A stretch of 6,608 bases of DNA from an uncultured Lachnospiraceae bacterium (GCA_902797785.1 CADBUD010000338.1:1-6608); one strand, 5' to 3'. Positions 1-6,231 are shown, numbered from the stretch's first letter. Program-made: numbers and translations. Notes: generated by a model from the sequence alone, not told the origin.

Positions 1-302
1 AATGACGGCAAATCTGCGTTATGTAGAATCTTAGCAAAGCGGTACTGCATTGTCCTCGGCTCGACAGGCTTCTTCTTGCCCGATACTACATAGAAATCGA
101 CGTTATCCTTAAACTGCCTGAGCATAGGGAGCAGACAATCGGGAATGGGAATCGTCCTCTTGGAGCTTTCGCTTTTAGGCTCGGTGATAATGAGCTTGGT
201 GTGTTTTGATCCCGTCCTGCACTGCACACGCTGAATTGTCTTGCTGACGGTCAATATCCGTTTTTCAAGGTCTATGTCCTTCCATTTCAGTGCGCAGACC
301 TC
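1..302 (-). pseudogene. Interrupted tyrosine recombinase (phage-integrase family), C-terminal fragment
   Basis: An open frame of 100 codons runs leftward from 302 to 3 and leaves the window at the left edge. It begins Glu-Val-Cys-Ala-Leu-Lys-Trp-Lys-Asp-Ile. This is the conserved stretch that follows the first catalytic arginine (L-R-x-G-E) in tyrosine recombinases of the Tn916/clostridial conjugative-element type. Later parts (TEPKSESSKRTIPIP; EPRTMQYRFAKIL) also fit this family and precede the His-x-x-Arg box, which would lie just outside the window. Family members cut and rejoin DNA through a 3'-phosphotyrosine to move an element in and out of the chromosome. Here the N-terminal domains and the first catalytic arginine are absent. 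The codon immediately upstream in frame (305-303) is TGA, and no start codon or ribosome binding site precedes the fragment. By hand count 144 of the first 300 bases are G or C (48%), somewhat above the few recombinase lines I sampled. I infer a gene split by insertion of the element to its right. The family call is firm; the exact relative is not known. Confidence 0.88.
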
Positions 303-310
303 TCATTTTG
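298..310. other. Probable element/target junction (att-like left end)
   Basis: Homology to the tyrosine recombinase stops abruptly here. On the minus strand the conserved GAG codon for Glu of the G-E-V-C motif occupies 302-300, and the next base triplet upstream is TGA where a Gly codon is expected. If the original target read GGA GAG, bases 303-304 would still match and divergence would start at 305. The crossover is therefore best placed at one of the TC/GA steps between 301 and 304. Large serine recombinases exchange strands at a 2-base core, and GA is the known core for clostridial TnpX and TndX. The exact base pair cannot be fixed without the empty target or the right junction. Confidence 0.65.
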
Positions 311-314
311 TCAA
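309..314 (-). promoter_or_regulatory. Outward-facing -35 box (TTGACA) at the element end
   Basis: A perfect TTGACA lies on the minus strand five to ten bases inside the presumed element end and points out of the element. In the integrated state the sequence 17 bases further on (ACTGAA) is not a -10 box, so it should be silent here. In an excised circle the same box would face the right end of the element. Tn4451 is known to build a promoter for its serine recombinase across its circular junction; the parallel here is inference because the right end is not in the window. Confidence 0.3.
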
Positions 315-330
315 GTAAAACCTAAAAAAA

Positions 331-1932
331 TTACAGGTCTACATGACCAACTTCAGCCGAAACACTCCCAAACAACGGATCTGGCGTCTTCCAGATTATC
401 TCTATCCGATCAGCCGAATAAACCTCAACCCTGTCAATAATCTTCTTCAACTGCACCTTATCAAATTTCTCAATGGTCCCTACCTCCGTTATCACTTCTT
501 TTGCTTTTGATGATTTTTCTTCATTCAGCTTTGCCTGCTCCAGCTCTCTTTCAAAAATTTCTATCTCCTTCTGAATCTCTGAAAGCCTCGCATCTGCTTT
601 TGCTTTATTCTCAATATACGTCTTGCGGTCTCCATTATCACGATATTCCTCATAGAGTCCGGCCTTCCCTGCAGATATCCTTTCCGCTTCCCTCTTCATG
701 TTTGTTATTTTATCCGAAAGGGTTATTGCTTCGGAACTATCCGCATTTCTTTTTTGAGACAGTTTCTCCATGTAAAGTTTCGCCATCAATTTTACATTTT
801 CAAGTATCGTCCCCTCAAGATTCACCCTCTTAATCCGCACCCGGCTGCATGCCTCCTCAGCAAACTCTCCATAACCATTCATGCATCTGTAACGGATATG
901 GTTTCCATCCTTGGGAGCAGCCAAAGTCCGCCCACAGTGTGCGCAATATATGAGCGGACACGGATTTGAAGTATTCGATTTCTTTTTTCTGGTAAATGCC
1001 ATTTTATTGGCTTGTTCAAATAATTCTCCTGATATGATTGCTTCATGGGTGTCTTCCACTATAATCCACTCTCCAGGAGAATTATTTATCTGCCTTTTCC
1101 CTGTGGAGATATTCCTCTCTGATTTATTCCAGCATGTATTTCCCTTATATATCTGATTCCGCAGCATATCGGAGATTGTTGTCACTGTCCATCTTGGATG
1201 CTTTTGGTTTCGATGTGCCGCCGGTATCAAGCCTTTGCTCACCATATACTGGCTCGGTGTGGGGATACCGTTGGAATTTAGATACCCACATATCCATTTC
1301 TTGTTTTTTCCTTCTGCCGCAAGATCGAATATCTTCCTCACAATTGGAGCTGTTTCCTCATCGACTATCAGATGATGTATGTCCTCCGGGTCTTTTAGAT
1401 ATCCGTATGCCACTCTTGCCGCCATATACTGGCCACTTTTTGCCCTTGTTCTCATTGCCGAACGAACCTTACAGGAAAGATCCCTGCTGTACATGGAATT
1501 CATGATGTTTTTTAATGCAACATTTAATCCGCCGGTCATACCATCACATTCTGCGCTGTCATAAGTATCATTAATGGAAATAAAACGGATTCCAAGAAGA
1601 GGGAAGATTCTTTCCAAAAGGTTTCCTGTTTCCAGATGATCCCTTCCAAGCCTTGAAAAATCTTTGACAATAATAACTCCGATCTCGCCCTTCTTAGCGT
1701 CCCCTATCATCTGTTCATAACCCGGCCGGGTAAAGGTCGTCCCCGTGTATCCATCATCCACATACTCTTTTATTCCATATGTCTTAAATTCGCCCACTCC
1801 ATCAATATACATACGAATCAGCTGCCTCTGTGCTGACACGCTATTGCTCTCATCTTTTATCCCGCTTGCGATTTCGTCATCATCTTCGGAAAGCCTGATG
1901 TAGCATCCAATCACTTTTTTATTCTCAATCAT
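331..1932 (-). CDS. Large serine recombinase, third of three (533 residues)
   Basis: This is a site-specific DNA recombinase of the large serine (resolvase/invertase) family. Its role would be integration and excision of the element through a 5'-phosphoserine intermediate. The N-terminal catalytic domain (about 5-155) has Y-I-R-L-S with nucleophile Ser15 and Arg13, and V-K-D-F-S-R-L-G-R with Arg94 and Arg97. The 'recombinase' DNA-binding domain follows (about 175-310), then a zinc ribbon with Cys330-x2-Cys333 and Cys350-x11-Cys362. A charged helical stretch at about 405-475 is the likely coiled coil, before a short C-terminal tail. I chose ATG at 1932 over in-frame upstream ATGs (1956, 1986) because GGGAGG lies 6 bases before it and because the reading frame then starts at the same distance from Y-x-R-L-S as in relatives. 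It overlaps the previous gene by 8 bases (ATGATTGA), so translation is probably coupled. It ends 28 bases from the presumed element end, a usual position for an integration gene. It is the shortest of the three, but nothing catalytic is missing. Confidence 0.95.
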   Translation of the reverse strand: MIENKKVIGCYIRLSEDDDEIASGIKDESNSVSAQRQLIRMYIDGVGEFKTYGIKEYVDDGYTGTTFTRPGYEQMIGDAKKGEIGVIIVKDFSRLGRDHLETGNLLERIFPLLGIRFISINDTYDSAECDGMTGGLNVALKNIMNSMYSRDLSCKVRSAMRTRAKSGQYMAARVAYGYLKDPEDIHHLIVDEETAPIVRKIFDLAAEGKNKKWICGYLNSNGIPTPSQYMVSKGLIPAAHRNQKHPRWTVTTISDMLRNQIYKGNTCWNKSERNISTGKRQINNSPGEWIIVEDTHEAIISGELFEQANKMAFTRKKKSNTSNPCPLIYCAHCGRTLAAPKDGNHIRYRCMNGYGEFAEEACSRVRIKRVNLEGTILENVKLMAKLYMEKLSQKRNADSSEAITLSDKITNMKREAERISAGKAGLYEEYRDNGDRKTYIENKAKADARLSEIQKEIEIFERELEQAKLNEEKSSKAKEVITEVGTIEKFDKVQLKKIIDRVEVYSADRIEIIWKTPDPLFGSVSAEVGHVDL

Positions 1933-3628
1933 CCTCTGCCTCCCTGAGCTTTGCATAATCAACCAGTTCTTTAAGCATATCCTCATAGCGAAGCCTTATT
2001 TTCAAAGAACCATCCATGTGAACATAAATCACATCAACGAATGCCTCCACCATTTCCTTGGTAAGTTTTCTCTTGTTCCTGTAATTCTCAATAATTTCCT
2101 CCCATTCCTTATCCGTATGGAAGTTCCTGTCATTTGCCGCTTGTAAAGAGAACATATTATCAAGCTTTTCTTTTAACTGCTTTTCTCTTCGGGCATCCTT
2201 CTTTCTGATCTCATCGTACTGCTCTTCGTCTATAAGCTTTAGAGTGTAATCTTCATAAAGCTGTGATCTCTTTGTGTTCAGCTTTTTAATATCATTCTGC
2301 AAACGTTTGATTTCCCTGGAAATTACATCATATTTCTCCATGATCTTTTGTCTTCCATTCAGCCTCCGAATCATTTCTACCGTGTCAACGTATACATTCA
2401 TATGTGCATGAATGACTTTGAACGTCTCATCATATACCTTATTGCCATCTATCAGGTGGCTGGCGCATCTGTCACGTCCCTTCAAATATGACCCACAAAT
2501 ATATCTGATGGTCCTTCCGCCGTTATGCGTATTCATATACATGGTAAATCCGCAGTCTGCACACCGGATCTTTCCACGAAAAAGATTTAAATTCGCTGCT
2601 TTATAAAGTCCCGGATTTTTCACCGGAACCTTTGACCGTCTCTTCATTTCCTCTTTTGCCTGTTCAAAAAGCCCCCTTGAAACCACCGCTTCGTGAGTGT
2701 TTTCCACTATAATCCACTCACTCTCCGGATTTGTGACCATCTTCTTTTCTGCAAAACTGTCATGAGTATGCTGATTATGAACACTGTCTCCGATGAAATA
2801 TCTGTTTTCAAGAAGTCTATGTATCGTAGTATTTCCCCATTTACAGTTTGTCCCCTCCGGTATCTCTCCTGTCCTTTTAAGCAGTTTATACGCACCCGGA
2901 TTAATGATCCCTCTCTTTTCCAGCTTTCGGACGATCTGCGCATATGTATTCCCTTCAACAAACCATTCAAATATTTTCCTGACCACCGGAGCCGTTTCAG
3001 GATCCGGAATGAGCCTGCCTTTATCATGCGGATCTTTCATCAAACCATAGCATACACTTCCTGCCACGCATCTTCCTTCCTGCCAGCTGGCCCTTGCTGC
3101 AGCCTTGATCTTCTTTCCCAGATTCCTCGAATAATACTCATTAAAAATATTAGAAAGACAGACCATGAGGCTGACATCTTCCTTTGTGGAATCATATCCA
3201 TCCGTAACAGAAATAAAACGAACATTAAAAAAGGGAAATATTCGTTCAATATAATTTCCCGTCTCCACATAATTTCTTCCCAGTCTTGACAAATCCTTTA
3301 CAATCACGCAATTTATCCTTCCCATACGCATATCCTGGATCATTTCATCAAATCCGGCTCTGTCAAAATCCGTACCAGTCTGGGAAATGTCAAAATACTC
3401 TTTCTCTGCAACGATATCTTTTGTCCCATCTACAAAAGAGTGGAGAAGCTGCATCTGTGTTTCAATCGTATTCCGATCACGATTTGCTTCACTCTCCAGA
3501 GACAGCCTGGCATATAATGCTGCATGATATATTTTTTCATTGCTCTTGGAGCTTTTCCCTTCTGCTCCAACGGCATTATTGAGATTTCCCCCTTGTATCC
3601 CATTATTTTTTCTGGATTTCCTGGCCAT
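1925..3628 (-). CDS. Large serine recombinase, second of three (567 residues)
   Basis: A serine site-specific recombinase with the same architecture as its neighbours. The catalytic domain (about 34-175) has Y-A-R-L-S with nucleophile Ser43 and Arg41, and K-D-L-S-R-L-G-R with Arg115 and Arg118. The recombinase domain runs at about 195-325. The zinc ribbon is Cys356-x2-Cys359 with Cys378-x9-Cys388. A charged coiled-coil-like segment lies at about 428-490, followed by a conserved C-terminal stretch with a short strand pattern (V-I-Y-V-H-M). Two features set it apart. It has roughly 30 polar residues before the catalytic domain, rich in Lys, Asn, Gly and Ser. The loop that reads D-D-G-Y-[ST]-G in both neighbours reads F-D-I-S-Q-T-G (79-85) here. 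ATG 3628 is preceded by AGGAGG, 10 bases away and embedded in the end of the upstream recombinase gene, from which it is separated by one base. It probably works together with its two neighbours, but whether all three act in one reaction cannot be read from sequence. Confidence 0.95.
   Translation of the reverse strand: MARKSRKNNGIQGGNLNNAVGAEGKSSKSNEKIYHAALYARLSLESEANRDRNTIETQMQLLHSFVDGTKDIVAEKEYFDISQTGTDFDRAGFDEMIQDMRMGRINCVIVKDLSRLGRNYVETGNYIERIFPFFNVRFISVTDGYDSTKEDVSLMVCLSNIFNEYYSRNLGKKIKAAARASWQEGRCVAGSVCYGLMKDPHDKGRLIPDPETAPVVRKIFEWFVEGNTYAQIVRKLEKRGIINPGAYKLLKRTGEIPEGTNCKWGNTTIHRLLENRYFIGDSVHNQHTHDSFAEKKMVTNPESEWIIVENTHEAVVSRGLFEQAKEEMKRRSKVPVKNPGLYKAANLNLFRGKIRCADCGFTMYMNTHNGGRTIRYICGSYLKGRDRCASHLIDGNKVYDETFKVIHAHMNVYVDTVEMIRRLNGRQKIMEKYDVISREIKRLQNDIKKLNTKRSQLYEDYTLKLIDEEQYDEIRKKDARREKQLKEKLDNMFSLQAANDRNFHTDKEWEEIIENYRNKRKLTKEMVEAFVDVIYVHMDGSLKIRLRYEDMLKELVDYAKLREAEDD
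1939..1944 (-). promoter_or_regulatory. Ribosome binding site deciding the start of the third recombinase
   Basis: GGGAGG on the minus strand lies inside the last codons of the preceding recombinase gene, 6 bases before ATG 1932-1930. This rules in the short start and supports coupling across the ATGATTGA overlap. Confidence 0.75.
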
Positions 3629-3629
3629 T

Positions 3630-5303
3630 TCACATCACCCTCCTTTTCTCCCGGGACATAGCAAGAACCCTGCCCGTCTTTGTTTTTTCCGATTTGAGCA
3701 GCTCTCTGTATGATTGGAAAGCGTCATCAAAATTAAAGATAACCTCAACGTTCTTTTTATCTACCACACGAACCTGACGAATCAGTTCTACAGCCACCGC
3801 CCTTGTAAGTATTTCAATATCCTCATGCTCCGTAAAATATGACATCCACTTATACTTTTCTGTATTATCAGAAAGCACTTCTTTCATACGGGAATGAATG
3901 TCCACGATCTCATTCTCGGCTTTTTTCCGCTTCATTGTAAATCCATCATGAAGTTCCTCATACTCATCCCGTGAAATCACACCATCCTTTAAATCTTCAT
4001 ACAGGCTGTTTCGAAGCATCTTATATCGTTCCGCCTCTTTCTCAAGCTTTTCCTTTCGTTCCGTAAGCCGTCGGATCTCAATATCCCTGAACGGAACATC
4101 ATTTACATATTTCAGGATACGCTCCAGATCAAGTATAGCTTTGATATGTTCCCTCAGCAAAATCAATACCGTATTTTCCAGTTTTTCCTTGGGTATCCTG
4201 TGAGGAGTGCATCCATTCTTATTTTTACTGCCGGAACAGACATAGTAGGTATAGACCTTTCCTCCAGCAGGAACCTCCTTCTTTATCATAGGAGAGCCGC
4301 ATTCTGCACAAACCATGAGTCCTGCCAACGGATGCAGAACATCTCCGTTTACCGGCATCCTGGTGTCTAACGAAAGTAGACGTTGTACGAGATCAAATAC
4401 TCTCTTTGATATGATGGCTTCATGATTGTTTTCTATCCTTATCCATTGATCCTTTGGCCGTTCTACAACTTTCTTCACCTTGTGGTTCGGTGTCGTGTGC
4501 TTTCCCTGTACCAAGGTTCCGGTATAGATTTCATTTTCCAGTATTCGTCGGACGGATACCGCCTCCCATTTCGCCTGCTCATTCACCTTAAAATTATCCT
4601 GCAAACGTATCCCGATACTATGCTTGTATTCCAGCGGACTAAGAATCCCATGTCCATTCAGATATTCCGCAATACTGTTCTGGTTCATTCCCTGCAATTT
4701 CATTCTGAAGATATCCTGCACCACGCCTGCTGCATATTCATCAACAATTAATTTGTTTTTATCCTCCGCATCTTTTAGATACCCATAAGGAGTGAACGGT
4801 CCGGTATATTTTCCAGTCTTTCTCTTTGCTTCCAGATTACTTCTGATCTTGATACTGATGTCACGGCAGTATGCATCATTCATAAGATTCTTGAACGGAA
4901 CAACAATATCATCTTGGTCGCCGCGGCAACGATCTATGTTATCATTGACTGCAATAAAGCGCACGCCAAGTGTAGGGAATATTCGCTCGATATATTTCCC
5001 CGAATCGATATATTCCCTCCCGAAACGGCTGAGGTCCTTTACGATTACGCAATCAATGATTCCCCTTCGTATATCATCCATCATCGTCTGAAACCCCGGC
5101 CGGTTAAAATCCGCTCCGGAATAACCGTCGTCCTCATATTCTCTTGTAATCTCAATGTCCGTTTTGTCCTTTACGAAATCTCTGATAAGACGTTTTTGAT
5201 TCCGTATGCTCTCACTTTCCGCTTTCAGCGAATTAGCGACATCCGCATCCTCTTTAGAAAGGCGGACATACATTCCCGCCTTATAGACTTTTCCTGTTTC
5301 CAT
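3630..5303 (-). CDS. Large serine recombinase, first of three (557 residues)
   Basis: The first gene of the recombinase operon. The resolvase-type catalytic domain (about 7-155) has Y-V-R-L-S with nucleophile Ser16 and Arg14, the E-S-I-R-N-Q helix start at 31-36, and V-K-D-L-S-R-F-G-R with Arg93 and Arg96. The recombinase domain covers about 173-305 and includes R-R-I-L-E-N-E-I-Y-T-G, typical of the family. The zinc ribbon is Cys332-x2-Cys335 with Cys356-x8-Cys365. A strongly charged helical stretch (about 408-475) matches the coiled-coil arm known to control integration versus excision in large serine recombinases. A basic C-terminal tail (R-E-K-R-R-V-M) coincides with the next gene's ribosome binding site, so part of that tail may be shaped by the overlap. 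ATG 5303 has AAGGAGGG with AGGAGG 8 bases upstream. Length is normal for the family. It is the closest recombinase to the non-coding stretch at 5304-5573, where the operon promoter should be. Confidence 0.96.
   Translation of the reverse strand: METGKVYKAGMYVRLSKEDADVANSLKAESESIRNQKRLIRDFVKDKTDIEITREYEDDGYSGADFNRPGFQTMMDDIRRGIIDCVIVKDLSRFGREYIDSGKYIERIFPTLGVRFIAVNDNIDRCRGDQDDIVVPFKNLMNDAYCRDISIKIRSNLEAKRKTGKYTGPFTPYGYLKDAEDKNKLIVDEYAAGVVQDIFRMKLQGMNQNSIAEYLNGHGILSPLEYKHSIGIRLQDNFKVNEQAKWEAVSVRRILENEIYTGTLVQGKHTTPNHKVKKVVERPKDQWIRIENNHEAIISKRVFDLVQRLLSLDTRMPVNGDVLHPLAGLMVCAECGSPMIKKEVPAGGKVYTYYVCSGSKNKNGCTPHRIPKEKLENTVLILLREHIKAILDLERILKYVNDVPFRDIEIRRLTERKEKLEKEAERYKMLRNSLYEDLKDGVISRDEYEELHDGFTMKRKKAENEIVDIHSRMKEVLSDNTEKYKWMSYFTEHEDIEILTRAVAVELIRQVRVVDKKNVEVIFNFDDAFQSYRELLKSEKTKTGRVLAMSREKRRVM
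3639..3644 (-). promoter_or_regulatory. Ribosome binding site of the second recombinase, inside the first
   Basis: AGGAGG on the minus strand overlaps the final Arg-Arg codons of the first recombinase and lies 10 bases before ATG 3628. There is no room for a separate promoter, which supports a single transcript. Confidence 0.7.
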
Positions 5304-5311
5304 AATGAAAC

Positions 5312-5317
5312 CCTCCT
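5312..5317 (-). promoter_or_regulatory. Ribosome binding site of the first recombinase
   Basis: AGGAGG on the minus strand, 8 bases before ATG 5303. An out-of-frame ATG lies a few codons upstream (GGTATGGATGATCG) but has no ribosome binding site of its own. Confidence 0.75.
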
Positions 5318-5399
5318 TCGATCATCCATACCTTTTCTTAACAAGACGCATTTACTGCGCCATGATAATAGATACGAAAAATTTATCTTTCATGAACAC

Positions 5400-5417
5400 C
5401 AACAAAGTATCTTGTTG
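5400..5417. repeat. Inverted repeat in the recombinase leader (6-base arms)
   Basis: CAACAA (5400-5405) and TTGTTG (5412-5417) are perfect reverse complements around a 6-base spacer. This could be a protein-binding site or a weak mRNA hairpin upstream of the recombinase operon. With arms this short in AT-rich DNA, chance is possible. Confidence 0.4.
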
Positions 5418-5435
5418 TTTTTCGCTATACACGTC

Positions 5436-5459
5436 AACAAAACGGCAAGCCATTTTGTT
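5436..5459. repeat. 24-base dyad, possible operator or recombinase site
   Basis: Arms AACAAAA (5436-5442) and TTTTGTT (5453-5459) enclose a C/A mismatch and then GGC-AA-GCC, so 10 of 12 positions per half pair symmetrically. The central gap is only 2 bases, which suits a DNA-binding dimer better than an RNA hairpin, and no T-tract follows on the minus strand. It lies about 130 bases before the recombinase start, where an operator or an accessory recombinase site would make sense. The function is inference. Confidence 0.5.
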
Positions 5460-5484
5460 AATGAGTATAATATGCATGCCAGCT

Positions 5485-5505
5485 AAAAAACCGGAAGGAT
5501 TTCCG
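5485..5505 (-). terminator. Rho-independent terminator after the small-gene unit
   Basis: On the minus strand CGGAA (5505-5501), loop ATCC, then TTCCG (5496-5492), followed by GG and TTTTTT (5490-5485). The stem is only five pairs but GC-containing and directly followed by a T-tract, 68 bases after the stop of the 82-residue gene. It separates the PemK/MazF-like unit from the recombinase operon. Confidence 0.6.
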
Positions 5506-5573
5506 AAAAGATTTGATCCACATCCAGCCTAACAGATATCCCTTTCCCTGTGCAAGTTCCTGCAAAAAATCTT

Positions 5574-5822
5574 TTACATATTTAAAAGCATTTCCTCGAA
5601 TGCCTGCTCAAAAGAGATCCCTTCATCTGCAAATCTTACTTTGACCTTTACTCCGCCAACTCTGACAAGATATGGATTTTCAACCTGTCTTAGATACTGC
5701 CGGATCCTCTCCTCCTTCGGAAGGTTCCTGTCGATGCGGATTTCTCTTATATCCTTCATCCGACTGATATCCATATCATCAAAGTCTGCTTCCAAAAGCT
5801 TTTTATATTCCTCTGCTGTCAT
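5574..5822 (-). CDS. Small conserved protein of clostridial mobile elements (DUF6870-like, 82 residues)
   Basis: The function is unknown. The sequence has an acidic N-terminus (about 4-18, with E-A-D-F-D-D-M-D), then R-M-K-D-I-R-E-I-R-I-D-R-N-L-P-K-E-E-R-I and a V-E-N-P-Y-L-V-R-V-G-G core with alternating hydrophobic residues (about 52-64), ending in a short helix. The pattern D-I-R-x-[VI]-x-I-[ND]-x-N-L-P-x-E-E-R-I followed by N-P-Y is what I recall from small DUF6870-type proteins found next to integration and conjugation genes in clostridia; I could not check this. It has no signal peptide, membrane segment or cysteine, so it should be cytoplasmic. ATG 5822 has GGGAGG with GGAGG 6 bases upstream. 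It follows a MazF-like gene by 40 bases in the same direction. An antitoxin role is possible from position and size alone but is speculative, since MazF antitoxins usually precede the toxin and have a recognisable DNA-binding fold. Confidence 0.82.
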   Translation of the reverse strand: MTAEEYKKLLEADFDDMDISRMKDIREIRIDRNLPKEERIRQYLRQVENPYLVRVGGVKVKVRFADEGISFEQAFEEMLLNM

Positions 5823-5827
5823 AACGC

Positions 5828-5847
5828 TCCTCCCAACTTCCTCCCAA
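5828..5847 (-). repeat. Duplicated Shine-Dalgarno-like direct repeat
   Basis: TTGGGAGGA occurs twice on the minus strand (5847-5839 and 5836-5828) with two bases between, before the 82-residue gene. Only the copy nearer the ATG is at working distance. It could be a slippage duplication or a ribosome standby site. Confidence 0.6.
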
Positions 5848-5862
5848 TTTGGCAGGAAGTTA

Positions 5863-6231
5863 TCACTTTTCCTTCATTCCAAGAAATCTCACCGCAGCTT
5901 CCTCAAGCTTGTCCCTTAATCGCTGCTCCGAAACTTCTCCGATCCTTCTTTTGACAAATGTCCTGTCAACAGGACGCATCTGCTCCACCAACGCCATCCC
6001 GGAACCGGCATATCCGATACAGTCTCTCTTATCAACAAAAACATGGTAATCTCTGTCTATGCCTTTCAACTGCTTGGTAAGCGGCACAAGAAAAATGACC
6101 GGAGAAAACAAATTATACCTATCTCTGCTGAAAACAATAGCCGGCCGGTATCCCTGCATCAGATTTGTTGCATCATAATCCTGGCCAAACTCAGCCATAA
6201 CAATATCCCATCTTTTCAACTTTTCCGTCAT
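5863..6231 (-). CDS. PemK/MazF-family endoribonuclease-like protein (122 residues)
   Basis: This has the small beta-barrel fold of the MazF/PemK/Kid toxins, sequence-specific mRNA interferases paired with an antitoxin. Visible motifs in order are R-W-D-I-V-M-A-E-F-G (7-16), G-Y-R-P-A-I-V-F-S (27-35), N-L-F-S-P (40-44), V-P-L-T (49-52), V-E-Q-M-R-P-V-D (82-89) and R-R-I-G-E-V-S (95-101). Arg29 and Thr52 fall where Bacillus subtilis MazF has its catalytic Arg25 and Thr48, so activity is plausible. However, the G-S-E-Q loop of that enzyme is replaced by A-T-N-L-M-Q. I chose ATG 6231 because GGGAGG lies 5 bases before it. An in-frame ATG at 6288 would add 19 residues unlike the family and would overlap the upstream gene. 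It is 26 bases downstream of another MazF-like gene. No MazE-, PemI- or ribbon-helix-helix-type antitoxin is visible beside it, so it may be a toxin with an unusual partner or a domesticated member. Confidence 0.88.
   Translation of the reverse strand: MTEKLKRWDIVMAEFGQDYDATNLMQGYRPAIVFSRDRYNLFSPVIFLVPLTKQLKGIDRDYHVFVDKRDCIGYAGSGMALVEQMRPVDRTFVKRRIGEVSEQRLRDKLEEAAVRFLGMKEK

Larger units (their letters stand above)
5304..5573 (-). other. Non-coding stretch between the small-gene unit and the recombinase operon
   Basis: No credible gene lies in these 270 bases on either strand. In minus-strand order they hold the probable terminator (5505-5485), a lone -10-like TATACT (5469-5464) with no good -35 box, a dyad (5459-5436), a second inverted repeat (5417-5400), and the leader of the first recombinase. 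The operon promoter should be here, but I could not find a convincing -35/-10 pair. The best alternative, TTGACG at 5437-5432 followed by GATACT, has 20 bases between the boxes, which is too long. Confidence 0.6.

Noticed and set aside
303..330. Terminator after the third recombinase
   Set aside because: There is a T-run on the minus strand but no hairpin before it, so transcription may run on into the integrase fragment.
1933..1986. Longer start for the third recombinase at 1986 or 1956
   Set aside because: The added 18 residues lie in the coding end of the previous gene and have no ribosome binding site, while ATG 1932 has GGGAGG 6 bases upstream and the usual short lead to Y-x-R-L-S.
2693..3289. 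Plus-strand open frame of 198 codons
   Set aside because: It lies wholly antisense to the second recombinase, has no recognisable motif and no ribosome binding site that I could see.
331..5303. CRISPR-like or recent tandem duplication of recombinase genes
   Set aside because: No spaced short repeats are present, and the three proteins differ throughout (zinc-ribbon spacing x8, x9 and x11, different termini), so this is not a fresh duplication.
5418..5437. TTGACG followed by GATACT as the promoter of the recombinase operon
   Set aside because: The spacing between the boxes is 20 bases and the -10 match is weak, so it is not a credible sigma-A promoter.
4914..5486. Plus-strand open frame of 190 codons
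   Set aside because: It is mostly antisense to the first recombinase; the remainder reads through the non-coding leader, with no family resemblance.
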